64,000 nucleotides of DNA from Tenacibaculum caenipelagi. GTDB lineage: Bacteria > Bacteroidota > Bacteroidia > Flavobacteriales > Flavobacteriaceae. Under the pieces are notes generated by a model. It saw only the letters and a list, made by a program, of their open reading frames with translations. It had not been told where the DNA came from and made no database searches. Numbering within the stretch: position 1 is the first letter of the stretch; each line of letters starts with the position of its first letter. The stretch spans positions 124,001-188,000 of the forward strand of contig NZ_SNYH01000002.1 of NCBI RefSeq assembly GCF_004363005.1, given 5' to 3'. Positions 45,761-55,550 of the stretch are shown here, one piece after another. The translations under genes were made by a program, and so were the position numbers.

Positions 45761-47569
45761 CTACTTATTCAAGTTTTCAGCGGCACGACGTTCTAACTCT
45801 GCCTGAAATTCTTCCATCACAGGCTTAACGGTACTTTCTGGTATATCTGCTACTTTGATGTACATTAATCCGTCTATTGCATTGTTAAACTTCGGATCTA
45901 CATTAAACGCCACTAATCGTGCATTTTGCTTTACGTACTTCTTAATCAATACTGGAATGCGTAATTCTCCTGGTTCTAATTCATCGATAATCTTATCAAA
46001 CTTTTGCATATCTGCCTCTGTCGCGTCAAATACAAAGTCTTTATCAGCATCTTTTAACTTTACCTTAAATTCTTTCTTAGGATGAATATACTGTGCCACG
46101 TACGGATCGTAGTAATGCGACTTCATAAACTCAATCATCAATGATTTTGAGAATTCTGAAAACTGATTACTAATACTTACTCCTCCCATTAAATATTTAT
46201 GCTCAGGGTAACGTAAAGTAACATGCACAATTCCTTTCCATAATAAGAAAAGAGGCATTGGTTTTTGTTGATACTCTTTAATAATAAAAGCACGTCCCAT
46301 TTCAATGGTTTTCTCCATCATAGGATATAATTCTGGTTCTATTCTAAACAAGGTTTGAATATAAAAACCATTTATTCCGTGTTTTTTAAAAATATCTTTC
46401 CCTAGGCCCATTCTATAAGCTCCAACCAATCTTTTTTGATCATTATCCCATAAAAATAAATGGTGGTAGTACTTATCAAACCTATCTAAATCAATCGTTT
46501 TATTTGTTCCTTCTCCTACTTCTCTAAACGTAATTTCTCGTAAACGCCCTACTTCATGTAAAATATTTGGAATCTCCTTAGCACTTGCAAAAAACACCTC
46601 ATAATTCTTACTTTCTAATAACCTGCTTCCTTTTTCTCGTAAGGTATCTACTTCTTTTACAAATAAATCGGGAGATTTTTGAGAAGTAATTTTTTTAGCT
46701 TTCTTCGGAATTTTTAGATTTTGAGTTGACAAAATTTTTGGAGATGCTTTCTCATACGGATTTGCCAACATATATGTTTTTCTACGCAAAAATTGATAGA
46801 AATCAGGAATTTCAGCAAACGCATCTTGGTCTTTTACCGAAATAGGCTTACCAATTCTCACCTTAATAACTCTATGCTTTTGAGATAATAATTCTGATGG
46901 AAGCTTTGCTGTTCTAAGCGTATCACTAATTTTAGATAATGTATAAAACAGTTGACTGTTTTTAGCATGAAAATAGATAGGAATTACAGGCACCTTGGCT
47001 TTCTTAATCAAACGTACAGCTCCTTGCTCCCATTCTTTATCTACCACTAATTTTCCATCGCGATAGGTAGACACTTCTCCTGCTGGAAAAATCCCTAGAG
47101 GCTTTCCTTCTTGTAAGTGAGATAGTGCACTTTTTATACCTGTAACACTCGATTTTGCATCCTTATGATTTTCAAAAGGGTTTACAGGCATTACATAGGG
47201 CTTTAAAGGCTCTATTCGATGCAATAAAAAATTAGCAATTATCTTGTAATCGGCTCTGTGCTCTAACAAGAGTTTTAATAATAAAATACCATCTATTCCT
47301 CCTAACGGATGGTTAGAAATAGTAATAAACGGTCCTTCTTTAGGAATACGTTTTAAGTCTTCTTCAGGAATTTCAAACTCTATCTGAAACTCATTAAGCA
47401 GACCATTTAAAAAAGGTAAATCTTTTTTATGTTTATGCTTGTTATAAATTTCATTGGCAGTAGAAATTCGTAAAACTTTCATCAGCAACCAACCTGAAAA
47501 CGTTCCGAAAACCCCGAACTTATCGGCTCCTATTGCTTTTGCAACTTCTTTAGGTGTTACTAATCCCAT
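45761..47569 (-). CDS. Bifunctional acyltransferase, OlsF-like (PlsC domain plus GNAT/hemolysin domain)
   Basis: 602 residues. The N-terminal half is a PlsC/LPLAT O-acyltransferase with NHPLGGIDG (86-94) and FPAGEVSTYRDG. The C-terminal half (about 310-560) resembles the OlsB/hemolysin-type N-acyltransferase (REITFREVGEGTNK, YYHHLFLWD, GAYRMGLG, EMGRAFI). This is the domain pair of OlsF, which makes ornithine lipids by N-acylation followed by O-acylation and was described in Flavobacterium and Serratia. The head-group amino acid cannot be read from sequence; Bacteroidota also make glycine lipids. The last about 40 residues are extra. Confidence 0.82.
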   Translation of the reverse strand: MGLVTPKEVAKAIGADKFGVFGTFSGWLLMKVLRISTANEIYNKHKHKKDLPFLNGLLNEFQIEFEIPEEDLKRIPKEGPFITISNHPLGGIDGILLLKLLLEHRADYKIIANFLLHRIEPLKPYVMPVNPFENHKDAKSSVTGIKSALSHLQEGKPLGIFPAGEVSTYRDGKLVVDKEWEQGAVRLIKKAKVPVIPIYFHAKNSQLFYTLSKISDTLRTAKLPSELLSQKHRVIKVRIGKPISVKDQDAFAEIPDFYQFLRRKTYMLANPYEKASPKILSTQNLKIPKKAKKITSQKSPDLFVKEVDTLREKGSRLLESKNYEVFFASAKEIPNILHEVGRLREITFREVGEGTNKTIDLDRFDKYYHHLFLWDNDQKRLVGAYRMGLGKDIFKKHGINGFYIQTLFRIEPELYPMMEKTIEMGRAFIIKEYQQKPMPLFLLWKGIVHVTLRYPEHKYLMGGVSISNQFSEFSKSLMIEFMKSHYYDPYVAQYIHPKKEFKVKLKDADKDFVFDATEADMQKFDKIIDELEPGELRIPVLIKKYVKQNARLVAFNVDPKFNNAIDGLMYIKVADIPESTVKPVMEEFQAELERRAAENLNK

Positions 47570-47614
47570 ACACAGTTATCAATTGACATAACTGCAAATA
47601 TAATTCATTTTTTG

Positions 47615-48874
47615 CTAGCTTTTCATGTTTTCTTGAATCACTAATTGTGCAGTTTCAGTATTAATTTGGCGAATGATTGATTTACCTCGTTTTCTAATAG
47701 TTTCTATGGCTTCATCATTAAAATGACGAATAGTAAACAACGTAGCATCCTTGTATGCCCTAATCTTATATGCTCCTTTTAAATCGTTGTAAAAGTCTTC
47801 AAAATTATTATACTTGTCTTCCACACAAACCGAAAAGCTAATTGCTGAGTTTTGTATTAAATTTACTTTTAGTTTATACTCATGTAGTTTTTTAAATACA
47901 TCGCTAATATTATTTTCTACCATAAAAGAAAAATCTTTGGCTGATATCGCTACTAGAATTTGATTTTTCTTTACAATAAAACATGGAACTTCAGGTGTTA
48001 TTTTCTTTCCTCTCCCAACACATGTTCCAGACTTGGTTACATCTTCAAATGAACGCACAAATAATGGAATATTCTTTTGCTCTAACGGCTGAATTGTTTT
48101 TGGGTGAATTACAGAGGCTCCGTAAAATGCCATTTCAATAGCTTCGATATACGAAATTTCTTGTAACAAAGCTGTTTCAGAAAATACTCTGGGGTCAGCA
48201 TTTAGCACTCCTTGCACATCTTTCCATATCGTAACACTATCAGCATCTAAACAATAAGCAAAAACACCTGCTGTATAGTCCGACCCTTCTCTTCCAAGTG
48301 TTGTAGTTTCCTCTCCAAAACCTCCCAAAAATCCCTGGGTAATATTTAATTGAGAAACATCTACTTTTCCTTGAATTTGTCGTTCTGTTTGCTCCCAATT
48401 AATTTTCGCATCACGATAGTTTCCATCAGTTTTAATGTATTCTCTTACATCTAACCATTGGTTTTCTATTCCAATTTCAGATAAATAAGCGCTTACAATA
48501 GTAGTAGATAATAATTCTCCAAAACCTACCATTTGATCATATACATAATTGTAATCTTTGGATGTATTTCGAGCCATAAACCCACTCAACTCACCAAATA
48601 AATGATTTACCTTATTATATACCTCATGGTTTGGAGAAAACAGGTCATCTATCATTTGTTGATGGAAGTTCTCTACAAAGCTTAGGGCCTCATTAAAATC
48701 TTCTTTTTTATAAAAATAACCCTCAACCACACGTTCAAAAGCATTGGTCATTTTTCCCATGGCAGAAATCACTACTAATGTATTTTCTGTTCCTTCATGC
48801 TGCAACACCTGTGCAACGTTTTTTACTCCATCTGCATCTTTTACTGATGCTCCTCCAAACTTAAATATTCTCAT
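47615..48874 (-). CDS. lysC: Aspartate kinase
   Basis: The frame runs to 48901, but the ATG at 48872-48874 begins the conserved MRIFKFGGASVKD, giving 419 residues; the longer form only adds sequence from inside the upstream GNAT gene. The kinase domain is followed by two ACT-like regulatory segments (about 295-400), so feedback control by lysine or threonine is likely. It phosphorylates aspartate, the first step to lysine, threonine and methionine. No homoserine dehydrogenase is fused. The start overlaps the GNAT stop by 14 bp, indicating coupled translation. Confidence 0.92.
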   Translation of the reverse strand: MRIFKFGGASVKDADGVKNVAQVLQHEGTENTLVVISAMGKMTNAFERVVEGYFYKKEDFNEALSFVENFHQQMIDDLFSPNHEVYNKVNHLFGELSGFMARNTSKDYNYVYDQMVGFGELLSTTIVSAYLSEIGIENQWLDVREYIKTDGNYRDAKINWEQTERQIQGKVDVSQLNITQGFLGGFGEETTTLGREGSDYTAGVFAYCLDADSVTIWKDVQGVLNADPRVFSETALLQEISYIEAIEMAFYGASVIHPKTIQPLEQKNIPLFVRSFEDVTKSGTCVGRGKKITPEVPCFIVKKNQILVAISAKDFSFMVENNISDVFKKLHEYKLKVNLIQNSAISFSVCVEDKYNNFEDFYNDLKGAYKIRAYKDATLFTIRHFNDEAIETIRKRGKSIIRQINTETAQLVIQENMKS

Positions 48875-49343
48875 TACAAAATTGTTGTAAGTTTTGTTCA
48901 TTCATATGGCATACTCTCCACTCGTCGTATACCGTTGCTCCTGTACTTTTATAAAAATCAACAGCTCCTTTATTCCAATCTAACACCTCCCAAGCTACTC
49001 TTTTACATCCATTTTCATAAGCGTAGTTAAGCACCGATGTATACAATGCTTTTCCTGCTCCAATTCCTCTTCTAGATTGTGTTACCATCAAATCTTCTAA
49101 GTGAATTGCCTTTCCTTTCCATGTAGAATAGCGTTCGTAAAACAATGCCATCCCTATAACTTTATTATTCTCTTCAGCTACAAAGGTTTTAAATTTAGGT
49201 GTATCTGAAAAACCATCTTTAATGATGTCTTCAACCGTAACCTCAACCGCATTCGGTTCCTTTTCAAAAACAGCTAACTCAATAATTAAATCTAAAATAG
49301 CTTGCGCGTCTTTTTGTTCTCCTGCTCTAATAATAAAACTCAT
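48861..49343 (-). CDS. GNAT-family N-acetyltransferase
   Basis: 160 residues with a complete GNAT fold: IRAGEQKDAQAILDLI at the start, HLEDLMVTQSRRGIGAGKAL as the acetyl-CoA loop, and VLDWNKGAVDFYKSTGA near the end. This last pattern is close to diamine (spermidine/thialysine) acetyltransferases, so a small amine substrate is possible but not shown. It lies upstream of and overlapping lysC. Confidence 0.85.
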   Translation of the reverse strand: MSFIIRAGEQKDAQAILDLIIELAVFEKEPNAVEVTVEDIIKDGFSDTPKFKTFVAEENNKVIGMALFYERYSTWKGKAIHLEDLMVTQSRRGIGAGKALYTSVLNYAYENGCKRVAWEVLDWNKGAVDFYKSTGATVYDEWRVCHMNEQNLQQFCNENI

Positions 49344-49447
49344 TTCTTAATTTTTGGGTAAAGATACTTCTCTTAAAATATTCTGTTAAAACAAATAAAA
49401 AATTAAAACACATCATATTTTTTTGTTGAATTTTCAATTCTAAGATA

Positions 49448-49478
49448 TAAAAAAAGCAACCTTAAAAAGGTTGCTTTT
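49448..49478 (-). terminator. Terminator of the 534-residue secreted protein gene
   Basis: On the minus strand AAAAGCAACCTT and AAGGTTGCTTTT flank a 3-nt loop and are followed by T residues. Confidence 0.8.
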
Positions 49479-49499
49479 AACTTTATTGCCTGTTGGCTT

Positions 49500-51104
49500 T
49501 TATTTTGATACTTGGTCTCCTCCACAATTAGTTAGCTCTTCGCAAAACTTCACTAAGCTTTCCTCTGTATTTTTATAAGCTTTTGATTTTGCTTTTTGGG
49601 CTACCGAAGGACAATCTTTAGCTAGTTTAGCTAAATTTTTATTGAATCCAAACACAAAGCCCATTCCCGAAGTAGACTTTCCTTTTTCACTTCCTGTAGG
49701 AAGAATTACTAATTCTTTGTTGTTAAACTTGTATAATCCTATTTTGTCTGATTCGAAAAGTACTTTACACAATTTACCAGAAGCCCCTCCTAAAGCTGCT
49801 TGACCTAAATCAACTGATCCCGATTTAACTGAAGATTCTTTAAACTTAATACTTTTATATCGAGTTCCATCTATAAATAAAACTTCTTTACACTTACTCG
49901 CTTTTGTAGTTAATACACCCACTAACTCCCCTTTACTATCTAACTGAACTGTTTTAATTGTATGGCCTATTTTTGAGATATCTTCATTATTAACATTAAC
50001 AAAAAGTGTATCGTTCTTAGCAGAAACTAAATATGCCTTTTGTAACTCTAAACTGATTTTATTTTCTTTTGATTGTTCTTCTTCTACCACTTCTGCTATT
50101 TCTTCCTCATTTCTAAGGTCTTCTGTAAGCACTTCCATATGACGTGAAGTCATTTGATTTCTCTTTAAAGTCTCAATAAGGCTCTCAGCAGATTTAATTA
50201 AATATTTACCGTCAGACTTATCATAATCGTTATCAATTATTTTCTGAGCATACTCTTTTGTCTTTTCAGGCATATCTAAATAATAGTACATTTTTGCTAT
50301 GTTATAATAACTAGCATACCTTACTTTTCTTAACTTACGCTTTTTCCCTTCAAACCTTGGAACAACATCATTAAAATAAGCAATTACAGGCTCTAGTTCT
50401 TTAGCTATTTTATCTGTGGGCTCATCATATTTCATTTTCTCAAAAGCTTCTTTTACTTTTTGGAACGCCTCGTGATGCTTTGCATATTCTGGATGTCTCT
50501 TAGAGCCTAAAATCCATAAATACTTATTTTCAGAATAAGGCACATAACCATACTTATCATTTAAATGTGCCTTCACTCTGTTTTTGATGGTAGCCTTATG
50601 CTTAGATGCATGGTTATTTTTAATATCGTATTTGTTATTAGCATAATGTCTTTCTGCCTTATAGTAGCTAGAAAAAGCGTCACTTACATAATCTGAACTT
50701 TCTTGAAACGCTTTATTATAACTTTCTTTCGTTAAAGCATTAATAACCGTAATTCCTGCACTTGAAGTAAATCTAGCCTTAGCTTTGTATGTGTACCATG
50801 TAGAGGTTACATTTCCATCTTTATCTTTCTTTTCGTGCTTAATTTTATCAATCTTTGCATTGGTTATTGTTGTACCGCTAAAATTGTAATCAATATCTAA
50901 TGTCCCTGGGTTATTCACTCTTGAAAACCCTTCTATTGCCACTTCTCTAAGGTTAATAGAGTATGTTCTTTTATCGTTCTCTAATATAGGATTTTCAGGA
51001 AGTTGCACGTAGGAAACCTTGAAATATTCTTTATCTAAATCAGCACTTTGAGCAAAAGAATTAGCGTATGATATGAACGCTACTATGAGTAATAATTTTT
51101 TCAT
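49500..51104 (-). CDS. Large secreted protein of unknown function
   Basis: 534 residues with a signal peptide ending NSFAQ (cleavage near residue 19). The first 170 residues are beta-rich; the middle (about 180-330) is Lys/Tyr-rich and helical, with a TPR-like stretch (YYNIAKMYYYLDMPEKTKEYAQKI, split over about 275-300); the last 200 are again beta-rich with several cysteines. No enzyme motif is evident and I do not recognise the family. It is expressed alone, with its own terminator. Confidence 0.7.
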   Translation of the reverse strand: MKKLLLIVAFISYANSFAQSADLDKEYFKVSYVQLPENPILENDKRTYSINLREVAIEGFSRVNNPGTLDIDYNFSGTTITNAKIDKIKHEKKDKDGNVTSTWYTYKAKARFTSSAGITVINALTKESYNKAFQESSDYVSDAFSSYYKAERHYANNKYDIKNNHASKHKATIKNRVKAHLNDKYGYVPYSENKYLWILGSKRHPEYAKHHEAFQKVKEAFEKMKYDEPTDKIAKELEPVIAYFNDVVPRFEGKKRKLRKVRYASYYNIAKMYYYLDMPEKTKEYAQKIIDNDYDKSDGKYLIKSAESLIETLKRNQMTSRHMEVLTEDLRNEEEIAEVVEEEQSKENKISLELQKAYLVSAKNDTLFVNVNNEDISKIGHTIKTVQLDSKGELVGVLTTKASKCKEVLFIDGTRYKSIKFKESSVKSGSVDLGQAALGGASGKLCKVLFESDKIGLYKFNNKELVILPTGSEKGKSTSGMGFVFGFNKNLAKLAKDCPSVAQKAKSKAYKNTEESLVKFCEELTNCGGDQVSK

Positions 51105-51278
51105 ATAATTTTAAGTTTTTTTTTAACAACTGCGAATATAGATAAAATACATTGTTTATTTAATATAAAAACTAATTGGCTATTCACAATTTATAAAATG
51201 TATGAAAATAAATTTTCTAAATCGTTGTAGGTACCCTAAAAAGTTGGCATCTTTGTACGCGCAACACAAATATTTAAC

Positions 51279-52313
51279 ATGGACAACAAGCACATGACTC
51301 TTGGTGAGTTTATCATCAGTAAACAAAAAGATTTTAAATATTCTTCTGGTGAATTATCTCGTTTAATAAATTCTATTCGTTTAGCTGCTAAAGTAGTAAA
51401 TCACGAAATTAGAAAAGCTGGATTGGTTGATATTACAGGAGCTGCTGGTGATATTAACGTACAAGGTGAAGCACAGCAAAAACTAGATGTTTTAGCGAAT
51501 GATTTGTTTAAACAAACATTGATTAATCGTGAAATTGTTTGTGGTATTGCTAGTGAAGAGGAAGACGACTTTGTAATTGTTGAAGGTCAAAACAAAGCTA
51601 ACGAGAACAAATATGTGTTGTTAATGGATCCTTTAGACGGATCATCTAACATTGATGTAAACGTATCTGTTGGAACTATTTTTTCTATTTACCGAAGAAT
51701 TTCTCCTGTTGGAACTCCTGTTACCAAAGAAGATTTCTTACAAAAAGGTAGTGAGCAAGTAGCTGCAGGGTATGTTGCTTACGGTACCTCAACCATGTTA
51801 GTTTTTACAACTGGTAATGGAGTGAATGGATTTACCTTAAACCCTGCCATTGGTACTTTTTACTTATCGCACCCAAATATGCAGTTTGCAGAAATAGGTA
51901 GAATTTATTCAGTAAGTGAAGGATATTTTACCCATTTTCAAGAAGGAATGAAACGTTTCTTGGTGTATTGTAAAGAATTAAACGAAGCTGATAATCGTCC
52001 GTATACAGCACGTTACATCGGCTCATTGGTTTCAGATTTTCATAGAAACATGATTAAAGGTGGCGTATATATTTATCCGGCCACAGCCATAACCCCTAAA
52101 GGAAAGTTACGTTTATTGTACGAATGTAATCCTATGGCTTTTATTTGTGAACAAGCAGGTGGAAAAGCTTCTGATGGTTTTACAAGAATTATGGACATTA
52201 AACCTACCGAACTACACCAACGTGTACCTTTTTATTGTGGTAGTATACAAATGGTTGAAAAAGCTGAAGAATTTATGAATGAATTTTCTGCTGATGATAA
52301 ACCAACATACTAA
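51279..52313 (+). CDS. fbp: Fructose-1,6-bisphosphatase class I
   Basis: 344 residues. The metal-binding and catalytic signature [14 protein letters not shown] is complete, with an upstream EEDD and the C-terminal [14 protein letters not shown] of class I enzymes. It hydrolyses fructose-1,6-bisphosphate in gluconeogenesis. CATCTTTG at 51248-51255 is a poor match to the -7 box. A strong terminator follows. Confidence 0.96.
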   Translation: MDNKHMTLGEFIISKQKDFKYSSGELSRLINSIRLAAKVVNHEIRKAGLVDITGAAGDINVQGEAQQKLDVLANDLFKQTLINREIVCGIASEEEDDFVIVEGQNKANENKYVLLMDPLDGSSNIDVNVSVGTIFSIYRRISPVGTPVTKEDFLQKGSEQVAAGYVAYGTSTMLVFTTGNGVNGFTLNPAIGTFYLSHPNMQFAEIGRIYSVSEGYFTHFQEGMKRFLVYCKELNEADNRPYTARYIGSLVSDFHRNMIKGGVYIYPATAITPKGKLRLLYECNPMAFICEQAGGKASDGFTRIMDIKPTELHQRVPFYCGSIQMVEKAEEFMNEFSADDKPTY

Positions 52314-52350
52314 AGAATAATTATTATTTATACTCAAATAAATTATCCAT

Positions 52351-52380
52351 AAGGCAAACAGTTGTTTGCCTTATTTTTTT
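52351..52380 (+). terminator. Terminator after fbp
   Basis: AAGGCAAACA and TGTTTGCCTT form a 10-bp stem with a 2-nt loop, followed by ATTTTTTT. Confidence 0.8.
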
Positions 52381-52437
52381 GGATTAAATTTACATTCGGA
52401 AAAACGAAAAAATTAATCTATTAAAAAACAAATAATT

Positions 52438-53046
52438 ATGGCTTTTAACTTACCAGAATTAGGATACGCTTACGACGCTTTAGAACCACATATAGATGCT
52501 AGAACTATGGAGATTCACCATACTAAGCACCACAACGGATATACAAACAACTTAAACAATGCAATCGCAGGTACAGATTTAGAAGGAAAATCTATTGAAG
52601 ATATTTTAACTAATTTAGATATGAACAATGCTGCTGTTCGTAATAACGGAGGTGGTTTTTATAACCACTCTTTATTCTGGACAGTAATGAACCCAGAAGA
52701 TAGAGGATATTTATCTGGAGAATTAAAAGATGCTATCGATGCTGAATTCGGATCGAAAGAAGCGTTTATTGATGCTTTTTCTAAAGCAGCTGCTACTCAA
52801 TTTGGTTCAGGGTGGGCTTGGTTATGTGTACACAAAGGAGGAAAAGTAGAAGTTTGCTCTACTCCTAACCAAGACAACCCATTAATGCCAGGTGTTACTT
52901 GTGGCGGAACTCCTATCTTAGGATTAGATGTTTGGGAACACGCTTATTACTTAAACTACCAAAACCGTCGTCCTGATTACATTGAGGCTTTCTTTAAAGT
53001 AATCAACTGGAACGAAGTAGAAAGAAGATATGCAGCAGCTAAATAA
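52438..53046 (+). CDS. sodA: Superoxide dismutase, Mn type
   Basis: 202 residues. Metal ligands are H27, H77, D164 and H168 (DVWEHAYY). The residues that separate Mn from Fe enzymes are of the Mn type: GGGFYNH at 71-77 and Q145 in TPNQDNPL; Fe enzymes have a Gln in the first motif and Ala in the second. No signal peptide, so cytoplasmic. TACATTCG at 52391-52398 may be the -7 box. Confidence 0.95.
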   Translation: MAFNLPELGYAYDALEPHIDARTMEIHHTKHHNGYTNNLNNAIAGTDLEGKSIEDILTNLDMNNAAVRNNGGGFYNHSLFWTVMNPEDRGYLSGELKDAIDAEFGSKEAFIDAFSKAAATQFGSGWAWLCVHKGGKVEVCSTPNQDNPLMPGVTCGGTPILGLDVWEHAYYLNYQNRRPDYIEAFFKVINWNEVERRYAAAK

Positions 53047-53066
53047 TTTTAGCTTTTGCGATAAAT

Positions 53067-53098
53067 AAAAAAGACCTGCATTTTGCAGGTCTTTTTTT
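53067..53098. terminator. Bidirectional terminator between sodA and the thioesterase gene
   Basis: AAAAAAGACCTGCA and TGCAGGTCTTTTTT flank a 3-nt T loop. Confidence 0.88.
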
Positions 53099-53582
53099 AT
53101 ACAGCTTTCTGTAATCGAAAACTTTTTGTTCTTTCTTCAAAACTTGTTTGTTCTACTGGTAGAACAGCATTTTCAAACAACTCCAATAAATCTTCTGAGT
53201 GTTTTGCCGAAGTTAATTTTATCAAATCAAAATACACAAAAGAACTCCAAAGTATCGCTTTCAATTCTGTCTTATTTTCATTCCACATTCTAATTTCTAC
53301 CAATAAGTTTTTAGCTCCATAATGAATTAACTGCGAATCTATCGTTACCGTTTCCATTAAGGTTGCTGGCTTTAAATACGCTATTTGATGTGAACCTACT
53401 ACCCAACTCTTTCCTCTTTCTTTTCCATGTTGGTAAATATCTAAATTGTAATTAGCAATCAACTGATCTTCTCTAGCATTAATAAGATAATTGAAATAGG
53501 AAGCATTATTTAAGTGATTAAAAGGATCGCAATCTTGAAATCTAATTTTTATTTTGCTTTCTAAAATTTTTGGGATTTCCAT
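53097..53582 (-). CDS. Acyl-CoA thioesterase, 4HBT hotdog fold
   Basis: The frame is open to 53606 with a TTG start, but that start sits inside a 20-bp palindromic operator; the ATG at 53580-53582 (MEIPKILESK, 161 residues) is preferred. RFQDCDPFNHLNNASYFNYL carries the hotdog active-site Asp and the asparagine-rich loop of YbgC/FadM-like thioesterases. It probably hydrolyses an acyl-CoA. The gene lies downstream of a TetR regulator and shares its operator motif, so it is likely repressed by that regulator. Confidence 0.85.
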   Translation of the reverse strand: MEIPKILESKIKIRFQDCDPFNHLNNASYFNYLINAREDQLIANYNLDIYQHGKERGKSWVVGSHQIAYLKPATLMETVTIDSQLIHYGAKNLLVEIRMWNENKTELKAILWSSFVYFDLIKLTSAKHSEDLLELFENAVLPVEQTSFEERTKSFRLQKAV

Positions 53583-53596
53583 ACTGTAAAATTTAA

Positions 53597-53616
53597 AATA
53601 TACCAATTGGTATATT
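53597..53616. promoter_or_regulatory. Palindromic operator of the thioesterase gene
   Basis: AATATACCAATTGGTATATT is a perfect 20-bp palindrome 15 bases before the thioesterase ATG. A similar site with the same half-sites precedes the TetR gene (54255-54286), so it is probably the TetR operator. Confidence 0.75.
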
Positions 53617-53632
53617 AATGGTTAAAAAAATA

Positions 53633-54226
53633 TTATTTCTGTAATTCTTGTTTTATTATTTGCTGTAATACTGTAGATACATCTTTTAAGTAACTTTCAT
53701 CATTCATAATATGTGTCATATACACCGCTCCTTCAATCATATAAAAAAAGCGTTTAGCGTATAGCATACTATCTATTGAATTTTTAATTTCATCAGTTTC
53801 TTTTGCTCTTTCAATTAGCAGAGAAAACTTCTCTAAAATCCTGTGATTATACGATTGAACCAATTGAGCAATTACCTTATTTTGATTGTTAGCATCTACA
53901 CCGATATTTAAAATAGGACAACCCCCAAATTGCTTATTGTATTCATAATAACCTTCATAAAAAAGTGCCACGTTAAGTAACATTTTTAAAGGTGTCTCAC
54001 CCTTATTAACAGTTTCATTAAGGTCTTTTAGTACTTTTCTTACTGAAAACTTAAACGATTCTATAGCTAATTCTTCTTTGTTTTCAAAATGTCCATAAAT
54101 AGCTCCTTTAGTCAAACCTGTAGCCTCAGTAATTTTAGATAAGCTCATGGCTGCATAACCATTCTTATTAAAAATAGGAGCCACTGTTTCTATTATAAAA
54201 GCCTTTGTTCTTTCTGATTTAGACAT
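53633..54226 (-). CDS. TetR/AcrR-family transcriptional regulator
   Basis: 197 residues. An N-terminal helix-turn-helix (MSLSKITEATGLTKGAIYGHF, residues about 25-45) with the recognition-helix sequence GAIYGHF typical of TetR repressors, and a helical ligand domain. CPILN near residue 100 resembles the AcrR-like C-terminal domains that bind hydrophobic ligands. With a thioesterase gene just downstream, an acyl-CoA or fatty-acid ligand is a reasonable inference. It lies between two copies of the palindrome and probably represses itself. Confidence 0.88.
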   Translation of the reverse strand: MSKSERTKAFIIETVAPIFNKNGYAAMSLSKITEATGLTKGAIYGHFENKEELAIESFKFSVRKVLKDLNETVNKGETPLKMLLNVALFYEGYYEYNKQFGGCPILNIGVDANNQNKVIAQLVQSYNHRILEKFSLLIERAKETDEIKNSIDSMLYAKRFFYMIEGAVYMTHIMNDESYLKDVSTVLQQIIKQELQK

Positions 54227-54254
54227 TTTTCAAAAAAGTTTGAGATACAAATAT

Positions 54255-54286
54255 ATATAAAATATACTGAACGGTATATTTTATAT
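54255..54286. promoter_or_regulatory. Inverted repeat before the TetR gene, likely autoregulatory operator
   Basis: Arms ATATAAAATATAC and GTATATTTTATAT (13 bp, perfect) flank TGAACG. The central 20 bp align with the thioesterase operator as AATATAC-6-GTATATT. It lies 29 nt before the TetR ATG. Confidence 0.72.
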
Positions 54287-54296
54287 TGATGGTATA

Positions 54297-54330
54297 AAAA
54301 AACCCAAAGGTTATATACTTCGGATTTTTT
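54297..54330 (-). terminator. Terminator of the cystathionine gamma-synthase-type gene
   Basis: As minus-strand RNA, AAAAAAUCCGAAG pairs with CUUUGGGUUUUUU using two G-U pairs, and a T follows. The G-U pairs make it a hairpin on the minus strand only. Confidence 0.6.
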
Positions 54331-54350
54331 CATTTTTTGTTTTTTATTAT

Positions 54351-55499
54351 TTATTTAGATAGCGCTTGTTCTAAATCGGCTAATAAATCGTCTATATCTT
54401 CTACTCCAACACTTAATCGTATTAAAGAGTCAGTAATCCCAATTTTTAAACGTTCTGCTTCAGGAATTGAAGCATGTGTCATTGTTACCGGGTGACTTAC
54501 CAAACTTTCTACACCACCTAACGATTCAGCCAGGGTAAAAATTTTAGTGTTTTCTAAAAAAGTTAAAGCTGCTTGTTTACTCTGATCTTTTAAACGGAAA
54601 GAAACCATGCCTCCAAAATCATTCATTTGCTTTTTAGCTACTTCATAATTTGGATGGTTTTTCAACCCTGGATAAAACACTCTCTCTACTTTTGGATGCT
54701 CCTCTAAATATTCAGCAACTGCTTTTCCATTTTCACAATGACGTTGCATACGTAAGTGTAAGGTTTTTATTCCACGTAGAGCTAGAAACGAATCCATAGG
54801 TCCAGCAATCGCACCCGCAGCAAACTGTATAAAATGTAATTCTTCCGCTAATTGAGCATCTTTAACCATTAAAGCTCCCATTACCAAATCAGAATGTCCT
54901 CCTAAATATTTGGTAGCTGAATGCATTACAATATCAACTCCTAAATCTAACGGACGCTGTAAGTAGGGAGTTGCAAATGTATTGTCTACAGCTACTAGAA
55001 TGTCAGTATTTTTTGCTTTTACAGCTTTGGTTATTTCCTCAATATCTGCAATTTTCATTAGCGGATTTGTGGGAGTTTCCAACCAAATCAGCTTTGTTTT
55101 ATCAGAAATTGCTTTGATTACATTGCCAACTTCATTCATATCAACATACCGAAATTTCAATCCGTATTTTTCAAACATGTTGGTAAACATACGATACGTC
55201 CCTCCGTAAATATCATCTCCTGCAATTACCTCATCACCTGAATTCAAAGTTCGTAATACACAATCAATTGCTGCTAAACCAGAGGAAAAAGCAAATCCAT
55301 GTGTTCCGTTTTCAAGAGATGCAAAAGCTTTTTCTAAAGCAGTACGTGTAGGGTTAGCTGCTCGTGAATACTCATATCCTTTGTTTACCCCTGGGCTTGA
55401 TTGCGCATAGGTTGACGTTTGAAATATGGGAGGCATTACCGAACCTGTTGCTTCTTCATGCTGTTGACCCCCATGTATGGTTTTCGTATTGAATTTCAT
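54351..55499 (-). CDS. Cystathionine gamma-synthase / O-acylhomoserine sulfhydrylase type PLP enzyme
   Basis: 382 residues. The Cys/Met-metabolism PLP fold with the lysine in HSATKYLGGHSDLV, the N-terminal TKTIHGGQ and SRAANPTRTALEKAFASLE, and SLGGVESLVSHP near the end. This family includes cystathionine gamma-synthases, gamma-lyases and sulfhydrylases; the motifs do not separate them. It is likely involved in methionine or cysteine synthesis. It has its own terminator before the TetR gene. Confidence 0.88.
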   Translation of the reverse strand: MKFNTKTIHGGQQHEEATGSVMPPIFQTSTYAQSSPGVNKGYEYSRAANPTRTALEKAFASLENGTHGFAFSSGLAAIDCVLRTLNSGDEVIAGDDIYGGTYRMFTNMFEKYGLKFRYVDMNEVGNVIKAISDKTKLIWLETPTNPLMKIADIEEITKAVKAKNTDILVAVDNTFATPYLQRPLDLGVDIVMHSATKYLGGHSDLVMGALMVKDAQLAEELHFIQFAAGAIAGPMDSFLALRGIKTLHLRMQRHCENGKAVAEYLEEHPKVERVFYPGLKNHPNYEVAKKQMNDFGGMVSFRLKDQSKQAALTFLENTKIFTLAESLGGVESLVSHPVTMTHASIPEAERLKIGITDSLIRLSVGVEDIDDLLADLEQALSK

Positions 55500-55550
55500 C
55501 TATTGACATTTATTGTTTTTCATCTGAATGAATGTCGAATTCACGAGTTT

